Positions 11,400 through 22,429 are shown, numbered from the stretch's first letter. The stretch: 64,000 nucleotides of DNA from Sthenelais limicola (GCA_942159475.1 OW804100.1:13204646-13268645), one strand, 5' to 3'. Notes: generated by a model not told the origin, from the letters alone. A program made the numbers and translations.

Positions 11400-12145
11400 A
11401 GCTTTACACCATCTTTAAGAATGGCACAGCACACCTGTGACAGCAAATCCCGGTGTATCTCATTGTGTATCGATGGATAACAAACAGTAGTAATCATACA
11501 TGTGAAATGAAAAATAGTGAACCTCGTTTGTATTTTTGAGATATTGCTATTGAAGAGAATTTTTAAAAGTACATACAAAGCACACCCACTTCTTGCTGGG
11601 TCCTCAAAGGGGACCAGGATTGTGGCTGCCCGTGACACTATGTGCGTTTATTATCCATTAAAGACTAATACAAGGTACTCTCAACAATATTGATGGTAGT
11701 ATACTACCTCAGTAGTAGAGCTGAACTAACCTGGTAAAACATGATACCATAATAAAATATCATAAAGATGGTGAAGGTGAAGGTGAATAATACCACTAAA
11801 GTCCTAGGAACAACTGGAGATGTTTAGTTGTGATTCAGTTTGACTTTTATTTCCAACCTTACGAGGCGGAGTTGTCCTTTGTCAAGGAAAACGTCCAAAA
11901 ATATCATAAAACCATGAGACATGAATACATTTTGACATGTCCCCTTATATGATGCCATTATATGTAGTGACTCATTCTATTTTACGCCCAGCGCCAGGTT
12001 TTAGAGGACTCGTTTAATCCCTCTAGATGAAATGTAATGGGGGCTAGGAGACTCATGCCATCCAGAAATAGACCCTCGTAACCTTGGCATAATACCCCAA
12101 GATGTTCCTTGTGAGCCAGCTCTGAAGCCATTTATTACCTTTTAG
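11400..12145. other. No gene seen
   Basis: Unique AT-rich sequence. A block near 11695-11735 (AGTATACTACCTCAGTAGTAGAGCTGAAC) weakly resembles parts of 31190-31320 and 55128-55160, suggesting a further decayed repeat. Confidence 0.4.
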
Positions 12146-12200
12146 AACTCTCCATCAAATCCGAAATGACATTGCAAAACAGATGTATCAGGAAAATCAG
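12146..12200 (+). CDS. Weak exon candidate, plus strand
   Basis: A 55-bp segment lies between a good acceptor (TTTATTACCTTTTAG) and a good donor (AATCAG|GTACGT). After one leading base it reads 18 codons (TLHQIRNDIAKQMYQENQ) and ends on a codon boundary. The strand is opposite to the better exon candidates, the length is short enough for an open frame by chance, and no family is recognised. It could be a chance arrangement or an exon of a plus-strand gene. Confidence 0.2.
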
Positions 12201-12329
12201 GTACGTTTAACACCTCGTTTAAGACCCTGGAGGTTCTGAATTTTTCCGTCAGGGGACCAGCGCGTGGTAAGGGCTGGGGGTTACAGATACTGCAACAGAG
12301 GACTGAGCATTAATTAAGTGTTCATCAAT

Positions 12330-12402
12330 ATTGATTGATGGATTCTTTATTGCCACAAGGTAAAAAGGAAAGACACTTTTATTTCCAGGTCGTCCAGTGC
12401 AA
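12330..12402 (-). repeat. LINE 3' tail fragment, related to 6655-6800
   Basis: The plus strand reads ATTGATTGATGGATTCTTTATTGCCACAAGG and then CCAGGTCGTCCAGTGCAAG, matching the copy at 6655-6760. Read on the minus strand this is ..GGCAATAAAGAATCCATCAATC, an AATAAAG plus short-tail ending typical of non-LTR elements. Confidence 0.5.
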
Positions 12403-13155
12403 GCTCTAAAATATTAAATATAGTTATTCAACTTGTTATTTTGTTATTATTAGAAAATGATCAAGAGACTTTTGTTGACAAGTTGAAGACCTGGCGATGG
12501 GACAGGTATCTCGAGGCATAGTAATTGGAGGGGAAGGGATGTATTTTTAGTCTTGGATTTGAATGATTTGATATGCCTAGAAAGGTCATATGAATCGTCC
12601 ATGATCTCATCCGTATTATTATAGTGGATATAATGGGGTTTTTTTTGTTTTTTTTTAAAGATTTTATTTATCCAGCATCTCAAGACATGATTAACAGTAA
12701 AACAGTCGAGAACAGGTAACACGAGAACATTTGTGGCCTTCTACCTGCTGCTGCATTCTACATTTTTTAACAGGTTCAAAAAAAAAAGTTTAACTAGCAA
12801 ACTAACTAACACATTCAATAGGACATAATGATAATACACGTTAATAGCAAGGTGAGTATAATATAATAATATGATATAATAAGATCAGCTTTTTAGATTC
12901 AGTTAGTTTAGTTTAGTTCGCCCAGTTGTACTACTGGGTAAGTAGTTATGCGGATGTAATGTAAATAGGTTTTTATTGTCGTTCCCTCTGACATTGTACT
13001 ATGTCAGGATAATGGCAGAGGATATCACAGGTGGTGAATGACTGGCCAAGTGTACTGTTGGCGTAGATAAACATGACAAGTGTACATAAGATATAGAGGT
13101 AAGCAAGGGTTGTAACATTGTAGCATTGGTGAGGTATGGTGTATCTCAGCCTGTT
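12403..13155. other. No gene seen
   Basis: AT-rich sequence with a T-run near 12630-12656 and no codon structure. Confidence 0.4.
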
Positions 13156-13159
13156 TATT

Positions 13160-13300
13160 ACCAGGTAGTAGAAGGATTTGGGTAGGTTAGGGGGATAGTA
13201 CAGATTAGGGGATAGAGGGAAAGATGGACGCAGAGGATCTGGGTCATGTAGTTGGGGTTGGGGTTAGAGTTAGGTGGATACTTTGAGGTGTGCAAGGGCT
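13160..13300. repeat. G-rich degenerate TTAGGG/GGTTGGGG-like tract
   Basis: GGGTAGGTTAGGGGG, AGATTAGGGGATAG, GTTGGGGTTGGGGTTAGAG and TTAGG words cluster here. It could be a decayed interstitial telomere-like repeat or simply G-rich low complexity able to form a G-quadruplex. Confidence 0.35.
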
Positions 13301-13930
13301 TTGGTTTTAAACCTGATAATGTCCGGTTCTTGGTTAAATGATATGCTAGAGAATATACTTTCATAAAACGGTATAGATGAACGAGCCAAGGAAATAGAAC
13401 CCATAAAAAATAAGGTTGTTCATAATACCAGTGAAAGATATAGGAGATGGTAGTATTCTTTAGATATGTAACGAAGAAATAAGTTATCAATGTCTTATTT
13501 TGATCAAAAGAATTGAATAATTTCGTAGACTAAAAATAATGAGGTATGATTAGTCTACAATTCTACTAAGGCAACGCCTGAGAACCTCGGCGATGGATAG
13601 CGTGTAGTTACATGTGAATGTATCAACTATTATAGACCTTTAATGAATAAAACAAATTATCGTCTAATATTTATTATCTTTATTAGCGGGAGATGCTTTC
13701 TAGTGAGACAGTGCTGCACGTGAAGGTGCTATTATTCTAATGCAATTTCACAGTAATAGTACTCTCGGTATTGTTTTTATTAAACGTAAAAATATTTATT
13801 ATGTATGGGCGACAGGTGAGTTCAATTATTAACAGAAACGATTCCACTATTCTCATGGGGCCGAATATTAATTCACTTTCATTTATCTTTCCCAGACAAG
13901 ACACTAAATTTGCCTTTTTTAGATGTTGCC
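13301..13930. other. No gene seen
   Basis: AT-rich, no gene recognised. A short (CCAA)n run (AACCAACCAACCAACC) follows at about 13936-13955. Confidence 0.4.
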
Positions 13931-13984
13931 TTCCAAACCAACCAACCAACCAACCCAAAGGCCAGCCAACCTCCACATAACCCA

Positions 13985-14165
13985 ACTGACGGCACTTAAC
14001 CTCTCTGACTCTATTTAACTTCCCTTATCTCCCTAGGTCCCCCCCCCCACACCTCCACCCAATGCTCTCACTCCACCTAGCTCCCTCCCCTCGCTCCAAC
14101 AAACATTCTCACTCCACCTAGCACCCTCACACCACCTAACCTCCCTTAAAGCATGTATCCACTTA
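13985..14165. repeat. Degenerate CTCACTCCACCTA(G/A) repeat, C-rich
   Basis: CTCACTCCACCTAGC recurs twice and related CACCACCTAACCTCCC words follow. A second small patch (ACTCCACCTAACATC, ACTCCACCTAAACTC) lies at 14358-14410. It is probably an eroded minisatellite. Confidence 0.55.
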
Positions 14166-14410
14166 ACCCATTAGGTCAACAGGGTTGCAATCGTGGGAGA
14201 CACAGTGTTAGTCCAGTGGAGATGCAGCGCAGATGAAGATACCTGACTGTCGGCTGTCACCTGAGTGCCACAAACAAATCCTTCTCCCGCCACCACTACC
14301 CAATTTGTCTGTCAACTGCTCCCCTGCTAGATTATCGGCTCAGTGGACAGGGGGCTTCACTCCACCTAACATCTCTTACTCCACCTAAACTCCCTCGCTC
14401 CACCTTGCCT

Positions 14411-15600
14411 TCTCCCATCACCCACCGACCAAGTCAAATAAATTCCCTGGGGTGATTTACAAGCCAGCGTCAATCCAGCCGCAGCCACTGCCCTCCCCCA
14501 CTCGTGGTGTTGTCACAATTTATGGCATCCTACTGATTTTTTCCCGTTAGCTCGGTAAAGATTTCCCATAAAGCCTTGCGCACGTGATGCAAACAGCAGA
14601 CGAGGCCGAGTCACATGATTTGTACGGTTACAGGGGCAGAAGCAGGAACAGATACAGACATTTCTCCTTAAGTGAAAGAAACTCAGTAGGGTTGGCTTAA
14701 AGCTGTCTTCTCTGCTATTATCATAAATAAAATCTCACCCGATTTACTCGTGTTATGACTTATAGGACTGAAGTTATCAATATTCTGCTACTGATATATT
14801 TCTACACAAGCATCTGAAGTAGGATTTCGGCGGTTTTCCGAAATATGAATGTGGATTTTGTGAAGCCCTATAGCAAAAACTACCGGAGAAAATCTTCAAA
14901 GATTTTGGTCAAATGACGTCTAGATGGATTGGGAAAGAACGGAACAAAAGGTGGAACATCTTTAGTTTTTGATCGAGGTTAGCTGTGAATACATTATCTA
15001 ATGTTACTGGTTGATCTCAAACCTATATTGAGTTTTGGACCTGATGAATGAATCCCATGTAAAATGTTTTTGACATTATTAGAGCCATCGTCGCCCCCAC
15101 GTTTTGAATGTGAATGTGAGAAAAACTTTTACCTGACTTCCGAAGATGTAAAACATTGAACTTCTTAGATAAAAATGAACGAATACTGTTCGTTAGCCTT
15201 GTGAAACTGCTGACATTTAGATCACAGAGATAACTGAATACTAGCTTTTTATAGCTCAGGCGACATGTAAGACCTTCTCCCCACCTCGTGTAGTTAGGTA
15301 AACGCTATAGATGTGTACAGGGTCGGGAACCCTCTCACGTAGACAGTCATTAGGCAGGAGAAGGTGTGGAGAGGCTGACATGAGGGAGCTATGTCCATGT
15401 GTGTGGGTACATCAGACACAGCATGTACACATGTATCCGTCTGACATATAGTTAAACCCTAAATCGGGACATTCTTTTTTTCAAAGTCTCCACATTAATG
15501 AGGTGTCCATATTGAAGGGGGTCGCAATAGTGGAGACGTAACCAAGCACATAAATAGATATACAATGGTTCATGACATATCATACATACTTCTTTTATAT
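14411..15600. other. No gene seen; two weak dispersed-repeat copies
   Basis: Copies of the TTAAAGCTG-type repeat lie at 14696-14730 (plus) and, reverse-complemented, at 14955-14990 (GTTTTTGATCGAGGTTAGCTG on the plus strand). Nothing else stands out. Confidence 0.4.
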
Positions 15601-15706
15601 TCCTTGATAAAGGGCTAATGTGCCCGAAACGTCGGACCCCTCAATAAACAAACCCACAACTTATTCCTCCGTCCTTGTCCTTATTCTGTTCTGGGCTAAA
15701 TCCATA
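15601..15706 (+). ncRNA. Hammerhead-ribozyme-like motif of a Penelope-type or similar retroelement, decayed
   Basis: CCTTGATAA AGGGC TAATGT GCCC GAAAC GTCGG resembles a hammerhead core: a CUGAUGA-like box, a short stem (GGGC/GCCC), then GAAAC followed by GUC. The box here reads CUUGAUAA, so the conserved G8 is A and one U is extra; activity is doubtful. AATAAA and TGTTCTGGG words follow. A minus-strand relative at 55955-56062 keeps CTTGATAAAGGGC, CGCGAAACATCGG and TTGTTCTGGG. It is known that Penelope-like elements carry hammerhead motifs near their ends; assignment of this copy to them is inference. Confidence 0.45.
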
Positions 15707-16137
15707 CCTTCAGATTCTTTTCTTAATCAAAGTATCGTTCTTTGATTACGTAATATTACACAAGGTTCATATCAATAAGGTAATATTTCTATTTATACAT
15801 ATTTCCTATATATTTTTATATCGAGTTTACACTTCTCATTTACAACAGCCTGTCCCTGTAGCACACACAGCTATGCTAAACAACCTATGTCACACCTCCA
15901 ACCTAAAGGTAATTACAGCCTCCACTCAGGCCAGGGTTTTGACATGGACATGGGTTGACTAAACACACACTAACAGCTTTAGGCCTGACATAAGGCTGAA
16001 GGTGGGGAGTATGATGGGGGAGATTGGACCAGGTTCAGAGGTTGTCTATGAGCGCACAAATCTGGCAAAGTAGCTCTAGATGTGTATTAGCCATGTGGGG
16101 GCCTTGGGTTGGTGTGACATAGGTAGTAGAGCTACTC

Positions 16138-16216
16138 TGGCTGGTAGCTCAGACAGTATGAGCACCAGACATGTAATAGGGATGTTGTAGGTTCGTGTGC
16201 TGCCTGGGGTAGGCAT
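16138..16216 (+). repeat. tRNA-derived SINE head
   Basis: CTGGTAGCTCAGACAGTATG resembles a Pol III A box with D-loop, followed by AGCACCAGACATGTAATAGG and GATGTTGTAGGTTCGTGTGC, an approximate B box (GGTTCGNNNC). The spacing is tRNA-like. It is not a functional tRNA gene, since the stems are not closed and no CCA-side acceptor stem pairs. A degenerate SINE is the likely explanation. Confidence 0.6.
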
Positions 16217-16738
16217 GTTTTTACTACCAATGGCCCATACCCTAATTCTCTTAATTAAGCATAGTCTCACAGAGACCGCAATTTCTCTCTAATTCCTAAA
16301 GAACTTCGGGACTATTTTTAGTATATTGTAAAGATATGAGTTCTGAGAACAGATTAACTACGATGCAAGTAATTTTGATCCGAAGTTTATTTTCTTCCAT
16401 TCCGAATTACTCCTATGCAATTAGAACTAATATTTATTTTGTGTCACTGAATTTGAAAACCTGCCAATAAATGGTTGTCAGTTGGTAACAGTTAATAAAT
16501 GGGCAAGGCATTAACTTCCCAAATAATAAGTAATAGGTTTGTGACATAATTCCAATGCGGTCCTTAAGTCTCCCTTGTATACATCTTTAGAGCCTGACAA
16601 AGTGGTTTCACATATGACGAGTCCCTAAGCCTGACCTGTCCCTGTTAACAAACTGCCTAATCCTCCCTGATACAGCCCCCTAGTGACAACCTGGAAAGGC
16701 TTTAAGTCATCTCTTAACTCAGACCTGTAGTCTGGCAG
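16217..16738. other. No gene seen
   Basis: AT-rich unique sequence between a SINE head and a MITE. Confidence 0.4.
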
Positions 16739-16940
16739 GGGTCTGTTGCATAAAAGAAATCCTTACTTTATATTCCCTTCCTTAGCAACTTCTCCTTGCT
16801 AGCAGCTGTTAAGGAACCTTTAGGGAGGAAATTTGCCGTACAGACAATGATAACTTTCAGACAATAGGAATATCCTACCTAAGCAAGGATGATCAGCTTA
16901 GCAAGGAATATTTTAACTAGGGTTTTTATGCAACAGGCCT
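16739..16940. mobile_element. MITE family with GCATAAAA termini, copy 1
   Basis: The left end GTCTGTTGCATAAAAGAAATCC and the right end (reverse complement GGCCTGTTGCATAAAAACCC) are terminal inverted repeats. The internal landmarks CTTGCTAGCAGCTG, AAGGAACCTTTAGGGAGGAA, ATTTGCCGTACAGACAATG and CTTAGCAAGGA recur in the same order at 26171-26400 and, split by insertions, at 26866-28050. Non-coding. Confidence 0.75.
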
Positions 16941-17389
16941 CGTGTATCTCCACCGGCAGTCTGCTTTTAGGGATTAGGACATGATTTGCTAAACTACATT
17001 GATAACATAATCTACATGTTTATTGTTTTCTATAAAGACCTGGAGATTTTATATAGAGAACAGACATAAGTAGAATGGGTCCTGACAGCAAATATTAGTG
17101 AAGCCATGCTTAAAATTGACTCAGGAATATCCGCTCTCTCTCTCTCTCTCGTGGATTATTAAGAGTGTTTCATTTAACAGCTAAAGATATGTTAACTGTC
17201 GACAGGAGCCAAAGGTTCTAAGCTTGCAGCGCTACGTCAGAACAAAATCCTTTATCAAAACTCATTGGTTTTCTTTGGTGGAAGGTAATATTTTTTCATT
17301 ACGCAAAATGGAGTTATGCGTAATGTACGATTGATAACATGATTAGATTGGACTATGGCCAATAAAAAATGCTTAAAAAGATAAAGCTG
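16941..17389. other. No gene seen
   Basis: AT-rich with a short (CT)n run near 17135-17150. Confidence 0.4.
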
Positions 17390-17463
17390 CTCAATATTGG
17401 ACTCGAACCCTGCATCCCTTGGAGTATCTGGACACATGAAACCAGGACCACCCTAATCCCCTC
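17390..17463 (-). repeat. tRNA-derived SINE head, minus strand
   Basis: On the minus strand GGGGATTAGGGTGGTCCTGG (A-box side) is followed by GGGATGCAGGGTTCGAGTCC, a good B box (GGTTCGAGTCC). A degenerate relative lacking the B box lies on the same strand at 18990-19035 (GGGGATTAGGTTGGCCCTGG), and a further A-box-side fragment is on the plus strand at 18251-18280. Confidence 0.6.
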
Positions 17464-18037
17464 GAGAAGATTTGAAGGTTCGGTCCAGTACACTTTAGAG
17501 TTAGGAAGCCAGTAAATTCACTCTTAATTGTGTACACATTTTTTTAAAATAAATTTTATTGGCCAGGTTTCACATGCGTGATAATATATATTAGCATTAT
17601 ACATAATATATATATTAGCCCCGACATGGACATATAGAATCAATTATTATCAATCAAGCAAATCATTTTAAATCAAAACAATATTATTTGACATTTTTGT
17701 GGGCATTTTTTAAAATACATCGAAACAGCTCGCACATAAAAACAATTCATTAGCATAGGCACTGTAATAAGCAGATAGACTGCAGTTGACTTCACCAGAG
17801 GTGGTCTGTACACGAGACATCAGCTCACAATTTATGTATATATCATACAATATCTATCCCAAGTTTCTTGCTAGAAAATACAGCAAATTTGAAATTACCA
17901 GAAGAAACATTCAGGCGTCAATCTCTCCATCAGTCATTATTTTTTAGGAAAGTTTTAAGAGTTGGCCAGGTACTCTCCTTTTCTTTTTTATACATTACAT
18001 TTACATTGATACATTTACATTCCGTACTACTACAGGG
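17464..18037. other. No gene seen
   Basis: AT-rich sequence. The 127-codon open frame 17868-18251 runs into a repeat arm (18038-18118) and is treated as chance. Confidence 0.4.
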
Positions 18038-19112
18038 AATTCTACCATTGAGATATTATACTGAGAGCGCTAGTAGTGCAGGGAAATGCCTGACAGACCC
18101 GGGCTACTTGAATCAAACACTTCAGCTACAGATGCAGATGTTTATTACTGAATATCTCAAGGCCGTCGCTACTAATATTACTACGCAAGCTGCCTCTCGA
18201 TACATACATATAAAGGCAATAACTCTAAGGTCTGACGGAGATCGTTTGTGAGGGGATTAGTCTAGTTTCCACGACTCAAGGTCGTGATGGCTTCCCATAT
18301 ATGTGATGTGTTTCAGGAAAATGAGTCATAAGTCGCAAAAATTAGATTTTGAGATATCATCCTATTTGAAAAGATGAGATCAAGCCGATTCCAATGATAG
18401 TAAACAATATAATAATCTAATAAGTATTTCCAGATTTTAAGTTTGATATTTTTGTTTTTGAAAAAAATAGTTTCCAATATTTGTTGGGGTCAATAAACAG
18501 TAAAGTAACTAAATGTAGTCCATGTGAGGACCTTTAAAACGAAAGGATGTATTACATAGATTGTAATGGAATTTGATACATCGATTGACATAGCTATAAG
18601 TGATAAACCCTCCAAAAATTAGAATATTCCAATAATGTGATCTTGTGAAAAAAACACTTTGAAAAATATCAATTTTGCGACTTGTGACTCATTTTCCTGA
18701 AACACATCACATATAGGCCCTGTGCTTCCTGTAATATAGGGTTCTGCTCTCAAGGTCTCCATTAACATCTCACTTATTTGTACAATGTCCAAGAACTGTG
18801 CATAATTGTTAATATTAAGATTAGAATTAACAAAATTGCTAGGATTTACGTTATGCCATATCATATAGTCACAGTACTATTAACCTGATGTAAAATGTAT
18901 AACTTTGATAAAATAACTAGTTAATAAATTTCCGATGAAGGACGAACAATAAAAAAAAGTTAATAGAAAATAATGCTGATCAATATGGAGCAACTAGAGA
19001 CTTGAAACCAGGGCCAACCTAATCCCCTTGTGTGTTCAAGTAGCCCGAGTCTATCAGGCATTTCCCTATACTACTATCGCCCCCAGTATAATCTCAATGG
19101 AAGAATTCTCAA
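18038..19112. repeat. Inverted repeat with 80-bp arms enclosing a MITE
   Basis: The left arm 18038-18118 contains CCATTGAGATATTATACTGA, GGGAAATGCCTGACAGAC and GGGCTACTTGAA. The right arm 19028-19112 contains the reverse complement of CCATTGAGATTATACTGG, GGGAAATGCCTGATAGAC and GGGCTACTTGAA. SINE-like fragments (18251-18280 and 18990-19035) adjoin the arms, so this may be two SINE copies in opposite orientation; a single larger foldback is the alternative. Confidence 0.65.
18298..18715. mobile_element. Intact 418-bp MITE (family shared with 35013-42204)
   Basis: The termini TATATGTGATGTGTTTCAGG and reverse complement TATATGTGATGTGTTTCAGG are identical, and the inverted repeat runs about 45 bp inward (AAAATGAGTCATAAGTCGCAAAA). 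TA flanks fit a Tc1/mariner-type target. Its left 340 bp matches 35013-35360 and its right 80 bp matches 42124-42204, so it represents the uninterrupted form of the element split there. Non-coding. Confidence 0.85.
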
Positions 19113-19473
19113 TGTACAGTATACATGTACATACACTCTTTGAGATTCAATTCAGAGGCTCCCGGACCGATCTTTTAAAAATGTTATTTTTCTTCTGAGG
19201 GAATTAGGGTGGCCCTGGTAGAAGTTAACTAAGTTGGTATCCACTGAAACTGTAATATATATGGAAACTATACTGAAATTGTATTGTTTCATGTATATTG
19301 TTGCCTTTTTAAATACCAATATTTTTTTCTTTTCAGCAAGCATGGAACTGTGATAAAAAAGTGCAAAATGGGGACCAGTGCTAAGTTTTAAATGTTTATA
19401 TTTTATATATTTAAAAAGAAATATATCCTCCCCGTCCCACACCCTAATAAATTCCAACCAATCTATTCTCCCT

Positions 19474-21308
19474 CCCCACCCCTCTACACCTGCACCCATG
19501 CCCCACCCCTCTACACCTGCTGCACCCATGCCCCACCCCTCTACACCTACACCCATGCCCCACCCCTCTACACCTGCTGCACCCATGCCCCACCCCTCTA
19601 CACCTGCTGCACCCATGCCCCACCCCTCTACACCTGCTGCACCCATGCCCCACCCCTCTACACCTGCACCCATGCCCCACCCCTCTACACCTGCTGCACC
19701 CATGTCCCACCCCTCTACACCTGCACCCATGCCCCACCCCTCTACACCTGCACCCATGCCCCACCCCTCTACACCTGCTGCACCCATGCCCCACCCCTCT
19801 ACACCTGCTGCACCCATGCCCCACCCCTCTACACCTGCACCCATGCCCCACCCCTCTACACCTGCTGCACCCATGTCCCACCCCTCTACACCTGCACCCA
19901 TGCCCCACCCCTCTACACCTGCACCCATGCCCCACCCCTCTACACCTGCTGCACCCATGCCCCACCCCTCTACACCTACACCCATGCCCCACCCCTCTAC
20001 ACCTGCTGCACCCATGCCCCACCCCTCTACACCTGCTGCACCCATGCCCCACCCCTCTACACCTACACCCATGCCCCACCCCTCTACACCTGCTGCACCC
20101 ATGCCCCACCCCTCTACACCTGCTGCACCCATGCCCCACCCCTCTACACCTGCTGCACCCATGCCCCACCCCTCTACACCTGCTGCACCCATGCCCCACC
20201 CCTCTACACCTGCTGCACCCATGCCCCACCCCTCTACACCTGCTGCACCCATGCCCCACCCCTCTACACCTGCTGCACCCATGCCCCACCCCTCTACACC
20301 TGCACCCATGCCCCACCCCTCTACACCTACACCCATGCCCCACCCCTCTACACCTGCTGCACCCATGCCCCACCCCTCTACACCTGCTGCACCCATGCCC
20401 CACCCCTCTACACCTGCACCCATGCCCCACCCCTCTACACCTGCTGCACCCATGCCCCACCCCTCTACACCTGCTGCACCCATGCCCCACCCCTCTACAC
20501 CTGCTGCACCCATGCCCCACCCCTCTACACCTGCTGCACCCATGCTCCACCCCTCTACACCTGCACCCATGCCCCACCCCTATACACCTACACCCATGCC
20601 CCACCCCTCTACACCTGCACCCATGCCCCACCCCTCTACACCTGCTGCACCCATGCCCCACCCCTCTACACCTACTGCACCCATGCCCCACCCCTCTACA
20701 CCTGCTGCACCCATGCCCCACCCCTCTACACCTGCACCCATGCCCCACCCCTCTACACCTGCACCCATGCCCCACCCCTCTACACCTGCTGCACCCATGC
20801 CCCACCCCTCTACACCTGCTGCACCCATGCCCCACCCCTCTACACCTGCTGCACCCATGCTCCACCCCTCTACACCTGCACCCATGCCCCACCCCTCTAC
20901 ACCTGCTGCACCCATGCTCCACCCCTCTACACCTGCTGCACCCATGCCCCACCCCTCTACACCTGCACCCATGCCCCACCCCTCTACACCTACACCCATG
21001 CCCCACCCCTCTACACCTGCACCCATGCCCCACCCCTCTACACCTGCACCCATGCCCCACCCCTCTACACCTACACCCATGCCCCACCCCTCTACACCTG
21101 CACCAATGCCCCACCTCTCTACACCTGCTGCACCCATGCCCCACCCCTCTACACCTGCACCCATGCCCCACCCCTCTACACCTGCACCCATGCCCCACCC
21201 CTCTACACCTGCACCCATGCCCCACCCCTCTACACCTACACCCATGCCCCACCCCTCTACACCTGCACCAATGCCCCACCTCTCTACACCTGCTGCACCC
21301 ATGCCCCA
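19474..21308. repeat. 1.8-kb minisatellite of 27- and 30-bp units, about 64 copies
   Basis: The basic unit CCCCACCCCTCTACACCTGC then ACCCATG is 27 bp; the longer unit has an extra TGC (30 bp). A T/A change (CCTACACCC) and rare variants (TCCCAC, CTCCAC, CCTATAC, CCACCTCTC) mark individual units. All units are multiples of 3 and contain no stops in several frames, so open frames of 472-722 codons appear on both strands (plus 19378-21354 reads MPHPSTPA(A)P units; minus 19152-20570 reads GMGA(A)GVEGW units). Flanking parts of these frames show no domain. A coding Pro/Ser/Thr-rich exon cannot be excluded, but a non-coding minisatellite is more likely because at least three frames are equally open. 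Confidence 0.95.
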
Positions 21309-21360
21309 ACTAATAAGTTCTCCTTTCACCTCCCGACTCCTCTACTTGCATTAATCTCCC

Positions 21361-21654
21361 CCCCCCCCCCCACAATGTGTGCCCCTAACCCGCTCCACAC
21401 TTCCAGCTTCAGGCACCACTTTGCCCACCACTATTACCACCGCTTTTACCAGCACCACCACCACTACCACCCGGACCTACTGGAGAGATATAGGAGGCAC
21501 CCTGACGCATCAAAGGCCGGGGTTGTGCAGGGCGTGTGCTCCCCTAATAGCGCATACTGACGGCAGAGGAAATAAGGGAAATAAATGGTAATTGTACCAG
21601 CCTGTCGCTGCCACCACCCGTGGCCTACAGATGAGCTTTCTTCTCCGCTTTCTG
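21361..21654. other. Flank of minisatellite, no gene seen
   Basis: A C run (12-13 C near 21359-21371) and an imperfect CCACCACTACCACC patch near 21421-21470. The open frame 21379-21591 is Thr-rich low complexity. Confidence 0.5.
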
Positions 21655-21720
21655 TGTGTGTGTGGTGGGCGGGGGGAGTGGGTGGGGGTGGGGGGCTGGG
21701 GGTCTGAGGGGTAGCGGGGC
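21655..21720 (+). repeat. G-rich tract, potential G-quadruplex
   Basis: GGTGGGCGGGGGGAGTGGG, GGGGGTGGGGGGCTGGGGG and GGGG runs lie within 60 bp, giving many more than four G-tracts. Confidence 0.65.
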
Positions 21721-22376
21721 TGAGACAGCTAGGGCTAAAGCTGGGCTAACGATGGTTCGTTATGATTACGATTATGATTATTTTGGCGCTCAAACGCTTT
21801 GTAGAGATTTTATATTAGGAAAAAAAGGCTCCAATATTCCCCAGGAGCAACATATTGCTTCAACAAGCCTTTAACGATACGATTATATTAACGATTGCGA
21901 CTAGGGCTAGAATAAATAATGATTGTGACGAGTATTATAACAAATGTTATATCAGACGTAGGACTATTAATAACTTATAAGCACTATATCAATTAAACAT
22001 ATATCAACATATCATGAGGAATTGCACTGTGACTCCCTCATGACGTAGCTTGCATTGATTGCACTGTTTAAGATCTCCACGACTAGTCTGAGAGATCTCT
22101 TACTCAATGGCGTTATGCATTAATCTTCATATCATAAAGCCCTTGTAGTTTACGATGATGGTAAGACGCCTTTAAGACACGATCTTATCGTAAATAGTGC
22201 AATGGGTCCTTACCCAAATTCGAGAGTATCTGAGACGATTATAATGAACTATTACGTGCAAACTGGGGCAGAACTGGTGTTTCCAGCCCTTGTACCAGCA
22301 ATGTAGCGCAGGAAGTGTATCCGTGCCCTAACACCACCCAACCTTACTTCAGAAGGAAACACTGACCTCATCTCAC
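21721..22376. other. No gene seen
   Basis: AT-rich, with a short GATTACGATTATGATTA run near 21762-21780. Confidence 0.4.
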
Positions 22377-22429
22377 CTTGCCTTCACGAGATTAATACTC
22401 GCACACAAACTAACTATTTCTGCTATCTC
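22377..22429 (-). CDS. Weak exon candidate, minus strand
   Basis: On the minus strand GGATTTCTTTAG| precedes 53 bp ending GGCAAG|GTGAGA. Read from the first base it gives 17 codons (EIAEIVSLCASINLVKA) plus two bases. Entry phase 0 fits the exit phase of the 44480-44580 candidate, which is why it is kept, but the frame is short and could be open by chance. Confidence 0.2.

Noticed and set aside
13160..13300. Interstitial telomere array
   Set aside because: TTAGGG-like words are scattered and irregular; G-rich low complexity is enough to explain them.
15601..15640. Active hammerhead ribozyme
   Set aside because: The core has an extra U and G8 changed to A, so only a decayed motif is claimed.
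16138..16216. Functional tRNA gene
   Set aside because: A- and B-box-like words are present, but the acceptor and anticodon stems do not close; fits a SINE better.
17868..18251. 127-codon plus-strand frame
   Set aside because: Runs through the arm of an inverted repeat that recurs at 19028-19112, so it is repeat-derived.
19152..21560. Open frames of 472, 658, 722, 621 and 249 codons on both strands over the minisatellite
   Set aside because: They arise because the 27/30-bp unit has no stop in several frames. Flanking parts lack domains, and no start or splice context singles out one frame.
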